Assembly (NCBI RefSeq): GCF_965363235.1
Contig: NC_134845.1
Location: 68,849,261-68,913,260, forward strand
Source of the DNA: Mytilus galloprovincialis
Taxonomy: Eukaryota > Mollusca > Bivalvia > Mytilida > Mytilidae
DNA: 64,000 bases
Reading direction: 5' to 3'
In this document: positions 27,001-35,921 of the stretch, in pieces
Position numbering within the stretch: position 1 is the stretch's first letter
How the letters are laid out: each line of letters opens with the position of its first letter
The notes under the pieces: generated by a model
Database searches by the model: none
Seen by the model: only the letters and a program-made list of their open reading frames with translations
Told to the model about the DNA's origin: nothing
Made by a program: the position numbers and the translations under genes

Positions 27001-29321
27001 GACTGTACCTTTAGAAAACTTATTTCAAACGGAATAGTATACCGTGATATTCTAAACCGGATCCCGAAATTTAGATACGATCCGCTTAAACTGTTCGTAT
27101 TTGGGTCCTGCCTAGATTGGGATCGCCCTTTACTGTTCAGTATGTCCGTCCGTATATCTGTTTGAAACAAAGTGTGTCCGCTCTATATATATAGCTAGAG
27201 AACCGTTATATTGTCATACTGTATACTTGACATGTACATTGCATATTACTCAAAACCAAGGTATCCTGTATGTGCTTTTCGAATAGGATGTTTTTATTTT
27301 TTATCGGTGTGACGAGTTGAGTCTTTTTCAACTGAGTTGGGATTTTTTCTTTAGTTGAATGATGTTAATCTTTTACACAACTGTCCGAGATGACGGCGGT
27401 CGGGCGCCAAAATAATCTTTAATTCCGCCCTTTTTTCTATGCTTGTCCCATGTCAAGAGCCTTCAGTGCAGTGAGTGTCGTTCTTTTATGTTGGTCATAT
27501 TTGTTTTGTTATGAATCAAGCCGTTAGTTTTGCTCAAGTAAATTATTTTATATTGTTCATTTCGGGACCTTTTATAGCCGTCTATACGATATTGGGTTTT
27601 CACAGTTGAAGCTTAAGGTAATACGATTGTCTATAGTTACTTTCATCCACGTAACTTTGGTAGACAGTTGCTTCATCGTCTATCATCATGATCATATCAC
27701 ATCTCTTATTCTTATATCGTGTATGTAGTAACTTCATATATTTCAACTTATTTTATATATTTATCACTGATAACATACGTCAGAGATTTCGAAAACATTA
27801 TTTTAATGCTAAATTCGGGAATTTTTCAAGGACTTTATCATCCAAGATGTTATATTCGATCTGAATTATTTAACACTTTTATGTGTTCTTTTTGTTCTTT
27901 CCATTTTGTTCTATTTTGTCGTCTACTGCTTGTATTGACTGATTGAATATCAAATTTGTTTTTCATAACAATTTATCATTTCTACAATTAACTGTTGAAC
28001 CTGTGAATTGAATCTAAGGTAACATAGTATACTATTATATTTCAGGTGTTTAGAGATGTCTTGATAGATATATATGGTAAGCTGATAAATTTAAATTAAT
28101 TTGTATTTAAGAGAAAAAAAGAAAGGGTTCGACCAATCTCATCATAGAATTCAGCATAACATTGATTTCATTTATCGAATAACATTTCAAATTTTTATTT
28201 TAAATATTCTTTCTTCAATTATTTTAATCTAACTGGTGAGATGTATTTTTGTATATTGTTAACACGCATAGGGAGTAAAGAGATATTTTCATAGAGCAAA
28301 AAAAAAAAAAACAAAAAAAAAACAAAAACAAAAAAAACAAAAAACAAAAAAAAAACACAGGAGTCAGAAATCAAGATGCACAATATCTAATTATGCAAAA
28401 GATTAAATCAACAACAAAGAAAAGGCTTGCCTGAATTTTCAAAATTGATAATAAAACCTTATGACAACATCATGAAATAACACTACTGGTTTCTCTCGTT
28501 GACATATGCAATGCAACGTTTTGAGGATTCAGGCTTTTATTATGAGTATTCACACCTTCGTTGAATGGCTGGCTATCAGTGTAGATGGAAATTTACAGGA
28601 GAGGTATTCAAAATTAGAACAACACACCTCAAAATATTACAGAAAAATATGCGTAAAATGATGCTAGAATATTTTATGTAAAAGGACGTTAAAATTCCTA
28701 ACAGCTCTTTTCGGTTTACATTCATCATAAACGCTTTAAACGCAAAATATTTGAAAGCTTCAAATATATAACTACTTGAATAAGTATTCGGGAAAGAAAT
28801 GAAAAAAGGCGAAAACAAACATTTTATGGGATCGAAGCGATTTTTTGAATTTATCTTCATCTGGAACGCCCAAAGTTGAAAAATGTAAAGCCACAGAAAA
28901 ATGAGTATTTTTTATTTAACATTTTATAGAATAATAAAGATTTATATTATATACATACATTTGACATATTAACACTATTTGAATACCACTTGCATTTCAT
29001 TTAATTGTTTTAGATATGCCAGAAGACGCCTTGAACATAATTCCGTCAATCAACGCTCTTCACGATTTGTCAAACCACATAGGGAACAGCACCATGTAAC
29101 TTGCCATCGAGTTAGAAGTGGATTTATCTTACATTCAGCAGATTAAGCATGATTTAAAAAACAAACTTTTAGAACAAACTAGAAAATTGTTACAAAGTTG
29201 GAAGCAAAACAGAACTCCAAAACAAACATATCTACGCCTTTTGAAGGCACTTTATCGGGTCGATATATATGGTCCTGCTTATACAGTTCTAAGACCTCAT
29301 GTTTTACTTGAATCGGATTAG
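3032..29321 (+). CDS. ANK-ROC-COR-Death (ROCO/DAPK-like) gene, whole span, 18 exons
   Basis: Eighteen exons with GT-AG borders join in one frame (3981 coding bases counting both stops). Domain order: ankyrin repeats (residues about 12-334), a short basic linker, Roc GTPase (about 340-790), COR (about 791-1214) and Death domain (about 1225-1326). Roc motifs visible are the P-loop GPYSVGKS, the switch II motif DFGGQ and the G4-like THKD. The order matches the non-kinase part of DAPK1 and of other ROCO proteins. No kinase domain is seen, and the first exon has a start codon with an upstream in-frame stop. The family acts in the cytoplasm as GTP-regulated signalling scaffolds, with Death domains recruiting apoptotic or immune partners; a role here in cell death or innate immunity is inference. 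An in-frame TAA at 29097-29099 would end the protein at 1252 residues, inside the Death domain; without it the protein would be 1326 residues. Confidence 0.88.
3445..4120 (+). repeat. Two tandem copies of an abundant mussel-type dispersed repeat
   Basis: A truncated copy (3445-3665) is followed by a longer one (about 3671-4120). Shared landmarks are 'CGGCCT', 'ACTGAATTACAG' and 'CTGACTTGGTACAGGCACAT'. Related pieces occur at 22688-22990, 42690-42837, 48597-48790, 52390-52660 and 57560-57835. It lies in ROCO intron 1; element class unknown. Confidence 0.6.
4452..4541 (+). CDS. ROCO gene exon 2, first ankyrin-like repeat
   Basis: Acceptor TTATGCTACAG, donor GTAAGA, phase 0/0, 30 residues. It reads as a degenerate N-capping ankyrin repeat: DLIISAICGDSRLMEECL, then SAGAEVN. 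Confidence 0.8.
5188..5286 (+). CDS. ROCO gene exon 3, ankyrin repeat
   Basis: 99 bp, phase 0/0, exactly one 33-residue repeat: starts GQTALHFAV, followed by QLINNGADLN. Acceptor ATTAACAG, donor GTGAGT. Confidence 0.9.
6303..6420 (+). repeat. Fragment of 'AACAGTAGTAT' dispersed repeat
   Basis: Matches the start of the longer copy at 26497-26765: AAACAGTAGTAT, then GCTGTTCAAAA and TCATAAA. Confidence 0.5.
6803..6901 (+). CDS. ROCO gene exon 4, ankyrin repeat
   Basis: 99 bp, phase 0/0. GMTPLHYAVKSGS, then KLITKGSNSNIADTK. Acceptor ATCTACAG, donor GTGAGT. Confidence 0.9.
7463..8383. mobile_element. Probable non-autonomous DNA element in ROCO intron 4
   Basis: This ~920-bp block is richer in CG dinucleotides than its surroundings. 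Its ends form diverged inverted repeats: left GGGGTCACACATTCACGATT, right the reverse complement of GGGGTTTAAACATTGCCGAT. Flanking target duplication is unclear. Open frames on both strands (7741-8160 and 7852-8118) have no recognisable domain. Confidence 0.45.
8448..8546 (+). CDS. ROCO gene exon 5, ankyrin repeat
   Basis: 99 bp, phase 0/0. GWTPLHHAIISSKEE, then ELLSRGSDPNVRDAD. Acceptor GAAAACAG, donor GTGAGT. It starts about 65 bp after the right end of a mobile element. Confidence 0.9.
9051..9149 (+). CDS. ROCO gene exon 6, ankyrin repeat
   Basis: 99 bp, phase 0/0. EQTLLHYAARNGS, then ALIDIGLDPNVADKH. Acceptor TTCTTTTCAG; the donor GTTCGT is weak but keeps the repeat length and phase of its neighbours. 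Confidence 0.87.
9751..9849 (+). CDS. ROCO gene exon 7, ankyrin repeat
   Basis: 99 bp, phase 0/0. GHTPLHCAAMNAS, then ELLERGANSNLVNKD. Acceptor CATAACAG, donor GTGAGT. Confidence 0.9.
9885..10180. mobile_element. Hairpin-forming MITE-like element
   Basis: A long imperfect palindrome has arms at about 10010-10075 and 10105-10180, sharing AATGACTGTAATATTTTTTC in inverted order around a GC-rich loop. The preceding 'GTAACGCGTCCTCCGATTGG' block seems part of the same unit. It lies just after ROCO exon 7 in intron 7. Confidence 0.6.
10440..10720 (+). repeat. Dispersed repeat, 'CTGACTTGGTACA' family K
   Basis: Shares TCACAAAAATACTGAACTC, 'TTCCTGACTTGGTACA' and 'GAACCTGGTTTTATAGC' with 39662-39860 (+) and, inverted, with 23215-23480 and 55525-55712. 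Confidence 0.6.
11402..11500 (+). CDS. ROCO gene exon 8, ankyrin repeat
   Basis: 99 bp, phase 0/0. GQSPLHYAVIYGI, then ELIKDGSDSNVVDKN. Acceptor GTTTTACAG, donor GTAAGT. Confidence 0.9.
11992..12108 (+). CDS. ROCO gene exon 9, extended ankyrin repeat
   Basis: 117 bp (39 residues), phase 0/0. GKTPLHYAAYAARHGFDD, then NMDKLFALINRGSEPNV. It is six residues longer than the standard repeat, with the extra residues between the two helices. Its closest match in the window is exon 10, which suggests a local exon duplication. Confidence 0.88.
12734..12847 (+). CDS. ROCO gene exon 10, extended ankyrin repeat with one codon lost
   Basis: 114 bp (38 residues), phase 0/0. GKTFHYATYAFRNGFEGN, then LIDGGSDPNIIDND. 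Compared with exon 9 it lacks one codon in the conserved T-P-L-H turn (TFH instead of TPLH) but stays in frame. Acceptor TGTTACAG, donor GTAGGT. Confidence 0.86.
13590..13643 (+). CDS. ROCO gene exon 11, C-terminal half ankyrin repeat
   Basis: 54 bp, phase 0/0, 18 residues: GNTASDLAPFFISLTLFQ. This looks like the final capping half-repeat (GNTA.DLA). Acceptor AACTTTCAG, donor GTAAAA. Confidence 0.8.
13687..13745 (+). repeat. Short fragment of GGTACC-family repeat
   Basis: AGTTATCAAAGGTACCAGGA followed by a GCGCC...GCGCGTTTC segment, as in 41783-42515. Confidence 0.5.
14278..14293 (+). CDS. ROCO gene exon 12, 16-nt microexon
   Basis: GAAAAGCGAGAGAAAG lies between a TTTTTGTAG acceptor and a GTAAGC donor. 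Exon 11 ends in phase 0 and exon 13 needs a phase-1 donor to keep the Roc frame, so some exon must bridge them. This 16-mer gives EKREK plus the first base of a Val codon finished by exon 13, producing a basic helix EKREKVKLWRELRKEL. Phase and sequence both fit; it is inferred from frame logic. Confidence 0.68.
14644..14916 (+). CDS. ROCO gene exon 13, Roc P-loop exon
   Basis: 273 bp, phase 1 in and out. An amphipathic linker (LRGLGLEHVSDLQDLLHE) is followed by the Roc domain start, with Walker A GPYSVGKS (residues 381-388) after MYLV. Then comes the switch I-like segment SRQSTDGIWIYMGRAG. The donor GTTTGT is weak, but the Gly codon split by it is completed by exon 14. Confidence 0.88.
15387..16355 (+). 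CDS. ROCO gene exon 14, Roc insertion plus switch II
   Basis: 969 bp, phase 1/1. The first ~260 residues are rich in Ser, Thr, Glu, Lys and Asn with no recognisable fold. They are followed by IDIWDFGGQKDYYMTHQLFI, the Roc switch II motif, then RGIFVLMFNG and a loop to the donor GTACCG. The polar stretch is inserted into the GTPase fold between switch I and switch II. The frame stays open throughout, and a minus-strand ORF at 15888-16118 is its shadow. Confidence 0.9.
16940..17175. repeat. Left array of 16-bp near-palindromes
   Basis: Five copies of GTAAACGSSCGTTTAC-like sequence, 40-55 bp apart, lie just inside the left terminal repeat. They match the right-end array at 21330-21520. Confidence 0.75.
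18010..20930. repeat. Satellite array, ~257-bp units alternating as ~514-bp dimers
   Basis: The word TGCTGGC recurs at 18174, 18431, 18691, 18948, 19209, 19465, 19722, 19979, 20236 (as TGCTGTC), 20493 and 20658. Spacings are 256-261 except the last (165, an internally deleted copy). Two unit types differ at linked sites: CTCTAAATTGATG with GAGGTATGAAAACTACTG, versus CTCTTAATTGATG with AAGATATGAAAACTATTA or GAGATATGAAAACTAATG. From 18691 on they alternate strictly. Outer copies are more diverged than inner ones. Confidence 0.88.
21330..21520. repeat. Right array of 16-bp near-palindromes
   Basis: Copies include GTAAACGCGCGTTTAC and GTAAACGCCCGTTTAC, with GTTAACGCGGAGGTAAACG spacers. They mirror the left array. 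Confidence 0.75.
21774..21883 (+). CDS. ROCO gene exon 15, Roc G4 exon
   Basis: 110 bp. It completes a split Val codon and reads YLLHWVNSILTYCKRTDNG, then RIVFVDTHKDKKWFK. THKD (21857-21868) is the N/TKxD guanine-specificity motif. It ends in phase 0 at GTAAAT. It lies ~130 bp after the right end of the 4.8-kb satellite element. Confidence 0.9.
22688..22990 (-). repeat. Dispersed repeat copy, minus orientation
   Basis: Contains GTTCGGTGTGAGCCAAGGCT and TTATTGGCACTCATACCACA, the reverse complement of landmarks at 57560-57835. The 73-residue ORF here is repeat sequence. Confidence 0.55.
23215..23772. repeat. Family K repeat in head-to-head arrangement plus family C end
   Basis: A minus-oriented K copy (23215-23480) is followed by a plus-oriented piece (23495-23600). 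A segment with GGTCGGGTTGTTGTCTCTTT follows (to 23772) that recurs at 35240-35375 and, inverted, at 62120-62275. Confidence 0.55.
24311..25582 (+). CDS. ROCO gene exon 16, COR domain
   Basis: 1272 bp, phase 0/0, 424 residues. COR hallmarks are PTKWIPLELQLAQKSAEGF, LSERQIELFLKVQHSLGKLL, YFDVEKLRDFIIISPAYLVE and a long helical second half. A Cys/His-rich end (FCKTDLCFFNHN, then ICKKHKQRH) suggests a small metal-binding or cysteine-cluster segment, which is inference. COR mediates dimerisation and GTPase coupling in ROCO proteins. Acceptor AAATTACAG; the ORF extends 30 bp upstream into the intron only by chance. Donor GTAAGC. Confidence 0.92.
25964..26110 (+). repeat. Dispersed repeat fragment
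   Basis: TGCACCAGATCCGCATTTCG, then 'CTTCAGTGATGCTCGTG': resembles a repeat known to me from mussel sequence, in the intron after the COR exon. Only one copy is in this window. Confidence 0.4.
26497..26765 (+). repeat. 'AACAGTAGTAT' dispersed repeat, longer copy
   Basis: AAAGGCAACAGTAGTATACT, 'GAGGGAAACCCATCAAATAT' and 'GACTTGGTACAGGACATTTT' are landmarks. A shorter copy lies at 6303-6420. Confidence 0.5.
27270..27700. repeat. Old dispersed repeat remnant
   Basis: 'CGGGACCTTTTATAGCCGTC' and 'ATGAATCAAGCCGTTAG' resemble parts of 52390-52660; similar remnants lie at 32420-32640 and 38520-38720. Boundaries are approximate. Confidence 0.35.
28046..28076 (+). CDS. ROCO gene exon 17, short linker
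   Basis: 31 bp: VFRDVLIDIY plus one base, acceptor TATATTTCAG, donor GTAAGC. It takes phase 0 to phase 1 and joins exon 18 as ...DIY|DMPEDALN.... Confidence 0.75.
28297..28358. repeat. A-rich simple repeat (AAAAAC-type)
   Basis: Runs of A broken by single C residues in ROCO intron 17. The rest of that intron (28077-29013) shows nothing recognisable. Confidence 0.8.
29014..29321 (+). CDS. ROCO gene exon 18, Death domain with an internal in-frame TAA
   Basis: The exon enters in phase 1 and reads DMPEDALNIIPSINALHDLS, NHIGNSTM, then TAA at 29097-29099. The same frame then continues LAIELEVDLSYIQQIKHDL, LLQSWKQNRTPKQTYLRLLK and on to TAG at 29319-29321. The helices before and after the TAA together match a Death domain (ALHDLSNHIG...LAIEL...I.QI...LL.SWK). 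The codon is one base away from CAA (Gln), which would fit. This can be a real truncating allele, an error, or the start of decay; the sequence alone does not decide. Confidence 0.85.
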
Positions 29322-29847
29322 AAATATATATTTATACGGCGTGGCTGATATGCATAAAACTACTTGAGTTAAGATTTGTCCAGAACGAACAGATGTATTT
29401 ACACTTCATACGATAAATTAGTACTTCAAGTAGATATTTTAACTTAAACATGTTAAGTGGTTTTAAGCAGATCAGACCTGCTCCTTAACTTGTGTACGTT
29501 TAGAAATTTTAACAGGCAAAAAAGGTTATGACTGAGTGTAATTATTCATATCATACATGTATATGCTGCTTCAGTTTGAAAGATTAAGAATCACAGCTGA
29601 AAATGTGAACAGAAAGGGTCTCATTCGAAATACAATCTGAAAAAAATTAGGGTTGATGTTTTTATTTGAAAGATAATTAATTAAAAAAAAAAAAAATAAC
29701 TAACTTTTGATTTACAGTCAAAGAATGTTGAACTTTACAGACGAAATGTAGCATAATTGCAATTAGCATTCCAATGTACTTTTAATTGTAAGGTATTTAT
29801 AAATTGATATGGACTTAGTCGAAATGTTAAATATGACAAAATTGCAT

Positions 29848-29853
29848 AATAAA
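29848..29853 (+). terminator. Possible ROCO poly(A) signal
   Basis: AATAAA about 530 bp after the last stop codon. AATAAA is common in DNA this AT-rich, so the call is weak. Confidence 0.25.
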
Positions 29854-29991
29854 TATTCCATTATCTATTTTATACATTTTATGTATTTTTGGTATATGGC
29901 ATTGGGACTATCTAATGATTTAAAATGAGTTATAGTATTAAATCTATATTCTCTGAAACTGACTTCTTGATTGGCAACATAATTTGTACTT

Positions 29992-30850
29992 TTGGAGGAC
30001 GTGAGTGACAACAAAGTATCGTCATTTCCATGGAAACCAACTGTGCCCCTCTTTTTGCCGTCTTGTTTCTTTATTCTCCTGAGGTTGACTTTGTACAGAA
30101 ACTTACCGCTATATAGATGGTGTTCTTATGATTATGTTGAACGCATCTATCCCATCGACATAGAGATACATGTAAAGGATACAACAGGTACAATTAAATC
30201 TACCTCATATCTTGAATTACATCTAGAAATTGACAATGAGGGTCGGTTAAAAACAAAACTTTACGACACAAGATATAGTTACAGCTTCATATTTCTATGT
30301 AACAACATTACAGCAGCACCTGCATACGAAATATATATCTCCCAATTGATACGATATTCCCGGGCTGATTTTTACTATCATGATTTTCTTGAAAGCGAGT
30401 TGCTGCTTAAAAGGGAGCTGTCAAACCAAGAGTTTCAAATAGTGAAAATCCATTCTTCGGAAATTTTACGGACACCTTCACGATTTGGTTGGCGGTTATG
30501 GAATGTCAATTAAACAGATAGTACATTTGTAGCGGATATGTTCCTTATGTCGTTGCTACAATCCTGCTCCTTTTTCACGAATGTGACCTATCGAATTTAA
30601 AAGCTTATGAACGGATTTGTACTTACAGGTGCAACACGATGGGTGCCACATGTTAAGTAGGATCTGCTTTCCAAATGGGGCACCTAGAATCATCCCAGAC
30701 TACGGTGGAGTTTGTGTTGCTTATTCTTTATCTTTATATGTTGTGATTTGTATACTAATTTCTCTTTCTTGTTATTGTTAATGGCATAGTGAATTTATTT
30801 TCGATTTATGAGTTTCAATATAACTCTGGTATCTTTCATCCCTCTTTTAT
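29992..30850 (+). mobile_element. Fossil retroelement, 3' part with reverse-transcriptase C-terminal remnant
   Basis: The 173-residue frame includes IKSTSYLELHLEIDNEGRLK and YISQLIRYSRADFYYHDF. It resembles the C-terminal part of a reverse transcriptase common in mussel genomes, possibly Penelope-like, with a following 3' non-coding tract. Only the 3' end is present and it is decayed. A second, more decayed copy lies at 46806-47525. Confidence 0.55.
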
Positions 30851-31154
30851 ATCAATATTGCTCATTAGATATCCCGTTCGACCTGTAGGGAATGCAATTA
30901 TCCAACAGACACTACCCATAATCACCAGATCGATCACGATTTCTTTACCGAAAAGTCTTTTCTATGATCATGACGATCGCGCCATAGGGATCAGTTTAAC
31001 ACAAAACATATTCAAAAGTAATTAAAGAAAAAAGACAGAAAAGCCAAAAACAAACAAACTATCCTACCTACTAATTCATGTTTACCTTATCAAAAGTTGT
31101 CTTTTACCAAACAAAACAGTCAGAAATGAATATGTAGCCTGTCTATTTTCCGGT

Positions 31155-31190
<36 letters not shown>

Positions 31191-33357
31191 CGTAAATGGT
31201 ATATTAACATTAAGCTCATCGAGATCCGGATGTACCAATATAATAAGCCTACTGAAAATTTACTTCCAGTATAAATTAAGAGAATAAACGAAAAATTGAT
31301 ACACAGTCGAACGTTGCCGAAATTGAGCCCTCAATTCGATACGCATTCCATCGCAGCGACGGAGCAGACGATAAAATCAGTATTTTTGTAGATTATATGA
31401 TATATTCACACCAACCCCCAATAGAACATTGGTAACGCCTACTGAGTATTATTTTAAAGTATAATTTAGAAATAAGCCGATTGAATCATACATACCAAAT
31501 CCTTACAAAAAATAGGCCCTTACATTGTTACGATACGCATTAATCACGGGATTAGGAGTTGGGTAAACGATGAAATGAGTATCGTCGCATTTTATATGCT
31601 TTATTGATTGATTATTTTATTATTCTATTAATGCATATACATTTGTGTAATTTGTTGTTTCTTTGGCAACACTTTCACTAATAATGCCTAGAATATTATT
31701 TTATTTCTAAAATACTAGAAAAACCTGCATAAAGCAAACAAAATTGTAAACTTTCATTGCTATATGTATCGAAGTTCTTTGAAATAAAGTTTTAAAAAAT
31801 AGAACTTATCAGTATTTCCGCAAATGAACTTCTTGTTTCTATGGCAACAAATTCAATGGCAAATATTTAACAATTGAATACACATTTTTTATTGATATTT
31901 TTTGTTTTTTTTCTAGATTGAGTAATTGTGTTTTTGTATATTTCTTCTGACCATGAAAACAGACTGATTTTTTTTTCATTATTTGTACTTTTATCCAGAT
32001 AAGAGAATTTTCGTTTGTTTCTTTCAAGTGGTACATGTAACACCATTATCGATATACTATACTAGCAAAATTATTTAAATAACACATGTGTGTATACAGT
32101 GAAACTTAATAAGTCTTTTAGTTTCCCTACTATTGTACAAATTTAAGATACTAACTGAAACTTTTCAAAATTGTTTTAAACTTGTGTATTATCAAGCAAT
32201 TGTTTCCATAGCAACACAGTTAAAACTATAAAACCGTTGTATATGAATACGTTTAAAATTTTAATGATTACAATAATTTGTATATTTATTTATTTTTCTC
32301 GGACTGCAGAAAAGATTAAACAAAAAATCTTTTTCTAAAAAATGAAAACTAAGATGTTGTATCCATGGTAACAAAATAATGAGACATCTGATTTCAGAAG
32401 TTGTCGGTGGATATACCTATTACATTCTTTTCTTATTGATAATGACGGGACTTTTTATAACCGTATATACGTGTTGGCATCTTATTGTTTGGCGCTGTCC
32501 GGTGGCCATAAATATTGTTACTTTCAATTCTATTAAATTCTGGTAGATCATGCCTAATATCCTAATTATAATCAATCGATCAATAGTATATTAGCTATAG
32601 GTCAACTACATCTGTTGTAAACAATATTTGTAGGGTGAACATATTAAACTGGCATCGTTCATATTACAAAAATAAAAAGTTCATGATGCAATGAACAGTC
32701 CAGAAACAAGCACTTTACGCATTATAACCAGTATAAGTTAGCGATACTTGGTTCAGATATTAAGTTTTGTACGCAGTAAAAAAATCCCTGCGTTCAAAAT
32801 TTCTGAATATTTAGTTTTGTCTATGATTAAGGGACACAAATGCTTGTATGCATGTGTTGGTAGGATCCTCCAATATTGGGAGCTACCCTCAATATCTGCA
32901 AGGATACAGTGGAATCCTATACCCCCATTCGGTATTAATGGAGATGTGTTTCTAATGTACGAAAATATCTACAAGGACAGTCCTCACCCCAACACGAATG
33001 AAGTACTAGTATCGGGAAGTCTGTTATTATAGTGGAGGAAGCCTAGAAACTCGGAAAGAACTCGGAGGACTAAAAAAAAAAGCCATAGAGATAACAGTAG
33101 ATAGGTCCTAAGGTATTGGGCAACTTTGACCAACCGATGTAAAATTACTTCTACGAGAAGATATCGTGGATTTTACATTTATCAAAGTAATCGATATAAT
33201 CTACGCATGGAATGATAATCTCGTTTATAATCTATTAAAAAAATTTATTCGTGAGAGTTGTTCTAACCATTTTTCTTATGGTAAACATGGTCTTTGTGTT
33301 CAACAGCAAAGTCCATGACTTCTTGATCTAGTTTTGTTTACATAACCACTCATTTTT

Positions 33358-33362
<5 letters not shown>

Positions 33363-33399
<37 letters not shown>
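33363..33399. repeat. (TG)n microsatellite
   Basis: About 18 uninterrupted TG units between the two genes. Confidence 0.95.
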
Positions 33400-33402
<3 letters not shown>

Positions 33403-34129
33403 GGGGGATTTAATATCAGGCATTTTTTTTTAAATATCTGTACGCCTCATAATGTAATAAAAATACACTATAAGACAATTTTAGTGTGAAAAAGTAAGTG
33501 TGTTGCATCTCATTAAAGAAAAAATATATAACAGTTGCGGAGAGGGGATATCTTTTTAATGTCGACCTTTTAAAGCGGATATAAACAATGGAAACGTCGA
33601 AACATGGATTCGCCATCACATTGACGCAGTTAATGTGCAACATTTTTTGTATATCGTGAAACGAATAGTATATCACATGCGAGAAATAAATAAATAAGAT
33701 TCTAACACCATAAGAGACACTCATGAAACTTTAAGGAAACAAAACATGAAGTTTTCATTCACTGTATTTTATACCAAAATTGAATAATTATCCTCACAAA
33801 AAATGTTTCATTGCTGTGATATTCCAAATGAGCCACAACACTTCAAATGATTAACACAAATGTTATGAATAACGTCAGGCTTCAGCGTTTTTTGAAACTT
33901 TATTTAGTAGGGGCGACGTGATTCAGATATTGATATTGACAAATTATTAAAGAACTGTTATAGTATATTCAATCTAAGTCAATTCCCTTATATAATAGTA
34001 TTAAAGGCATTTGACAGCTCCACCCTGCTCAAGTATCTTGTCTAAGGTAGGGATGAATCATAGTTTATAAAAATCTCTTTGATTCAAACATATATTTATG
34101 GAAATCAAATTGGATTCAATTTTTGTCGA

Positions 34130-34235
34130 CTTGATTCTTTATTCGAATGAGGGTGATTTTAGAGTCACTGATTAGTCTTATGTAGACGAAACGCCCATCT
34201 GGCGCAAATACCAAATTTTAATCCTGTTACATGTA
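34130..34235 (-). repeat. GGTACC-family fragment
   Basis: 'TTATGTAGACGAAACGCCCA' then 'CTGGCGCAAATACC' is the reverse complement of part of the 41783-42515 unit, more diverged. Confidence 0.5.
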
Positions 34236-34839
34236 CCTATGATAAGCTGATCTAATCAAGATATTCTTGTGAAAATTGAAAAACATTGAAAAGCAAACAT
34301 TTGTCTTTTTCTGCCATGACATTTTGCAGTTTGTTTTCCTAATATGAGTATGAATTACCCTTTGGATTCATGTTTTGTCTCTTTGACAAGTTGCATGAAA
34401 GCAACCCAAAAGAAGAAAATACAAGAACATTTACCAATTGTGCGTATCGTTTTAAAGTACTGTAATTAAGACAGTGTGGTCACGTCATGAAAGCAGAAGC
34501 ACACAACGACTTCATCAGAATACCATATCATTAAACATGTTGAACAACGAGACATTTTATGGTATGACAAATATGCAAAAATAATCAAATATATTTTCTT
34601 CGTACTCATGGGTGTATGTTGTTTGGTCTTTTTTCTAATCTGTGGTTTGTTGACGTTTTTTGTGTTTTTTTTACAATAGGGTTGTCAGTTTATTATCGAC
34701 AATAAGTTCGAATATCCCTTTAAAATAGGTCGTCTTTTTATGATGTGTCCTTATAAAAAGAATCATTTATTGGTATTTGACAATTGCTTTAAATTATTAT
34801 TATTTTTGTGGTTACAATAACTAAGTTGATATATTTTGC

Positions 34840-35921
34840 CTTATTCCGGCATCAAACATCAACTTATAGCACCGAAGTAAGCATAGAGTGGTCAAAAACC
34901 ATGTACGCGGCTTATACGGTAGTAATTCTTGAACGCACTCAATTTGTCAATCATATTTGTATCGTGTGCAGAACGAGCTTTAAGCGCTTGTACAGCGTAC
35001 GAGAAGCGTACATAAGCGTTTATCAGGCGTTCAAATAAATTTAGTTGGCGTATGTCTGTAGTTTGTCTTACGTGTATGAAATGCACGCTACGATGAAAAA
35101 CGTCACTTGAATGTTTTTGAGACCCGCTTCGGTCATACCTGTGACGATTATCCGATCCGTGTTTTCTGCGTGTATGGGACAATGTTATCATGGGCTGTTT
35201 CACTAAACGAAAATGTATTTTTATTTTGATACCAACTGAGGCCCACCTTCAGCATGTTCAGGTGCGAGAGTTTTTTGCTGCATAGAAACCTATTGTTGGC
35301 TTTTGGCTGTGATCTGCTCTTTAGTCGTGTTGTTTTCTCTTTGACATACTCCCTATCTCCATTTTCAATTTTAATGTTTGTACGTCTTCTGGATATTCGT
35401 GGTCTTGTAAATTAACGGACATATGCAACAATATAAATGTCACAGCAAGTTTTGTTGAACGCGTTTTACGTTTATGATACGCAACGGGTACAATTCATGC
35501 GTTCGGATAGCGCTGAAACTGTGCCAGTTTAATGTACAAACACGCCCCGCATACGTTCGAGTAAAAGTCCAGGTAAGGGTCGAACGATCTTCAGACGTAT
35601 TACGTGCCCTAAACAAGTCTTATCTGTAGCGTTTCAAAGCGCTTTCAACATATGTATTACGTACGTGAAGCGAACAGTAGTACGCTTGACAAGCGCTAGA
35701 GCTAAATGAAAATGTTTTGTTGCATGAAAACATCCTGGAGTTTAAGCGGTCACCTAGCGTAAACAATTGAATTTCGACGTATTTCGAACTTATGCAACGC
35801 GTGTCTAACAATTGCTTAATGTTCCTCTTGCGTACACCTAACGTATACGAACTTAGTCAATTTTCTCTTTTTTTTTGGTGCACGTCGGTCTATTAGCCAA
35901 TGTATGACGCCGGCATAAAAG
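34840..35921. mobile_element. Inverted-repeat DNA element with a nested insertion
   Basis: Diverged ~38-bp ends pair in inverted order: left TTATTCCGGCATCAAACATC, right the reverse complement of TTATGCCGGCGTCATACATT. The interior is rich in AAGCG/GCGTAC words and CG dinucleotides. A family C repeat (about 35190-35410) interrupts it. No transposase is seen. Confidence 0.5.

Noticed and set aside
29992-30513. 173-codon frame as a host gene
   Set aside because: Its sequence matches a retroelement reverse-transcriptase C-terminus, and a decayed second copy lies at 46806-47525.
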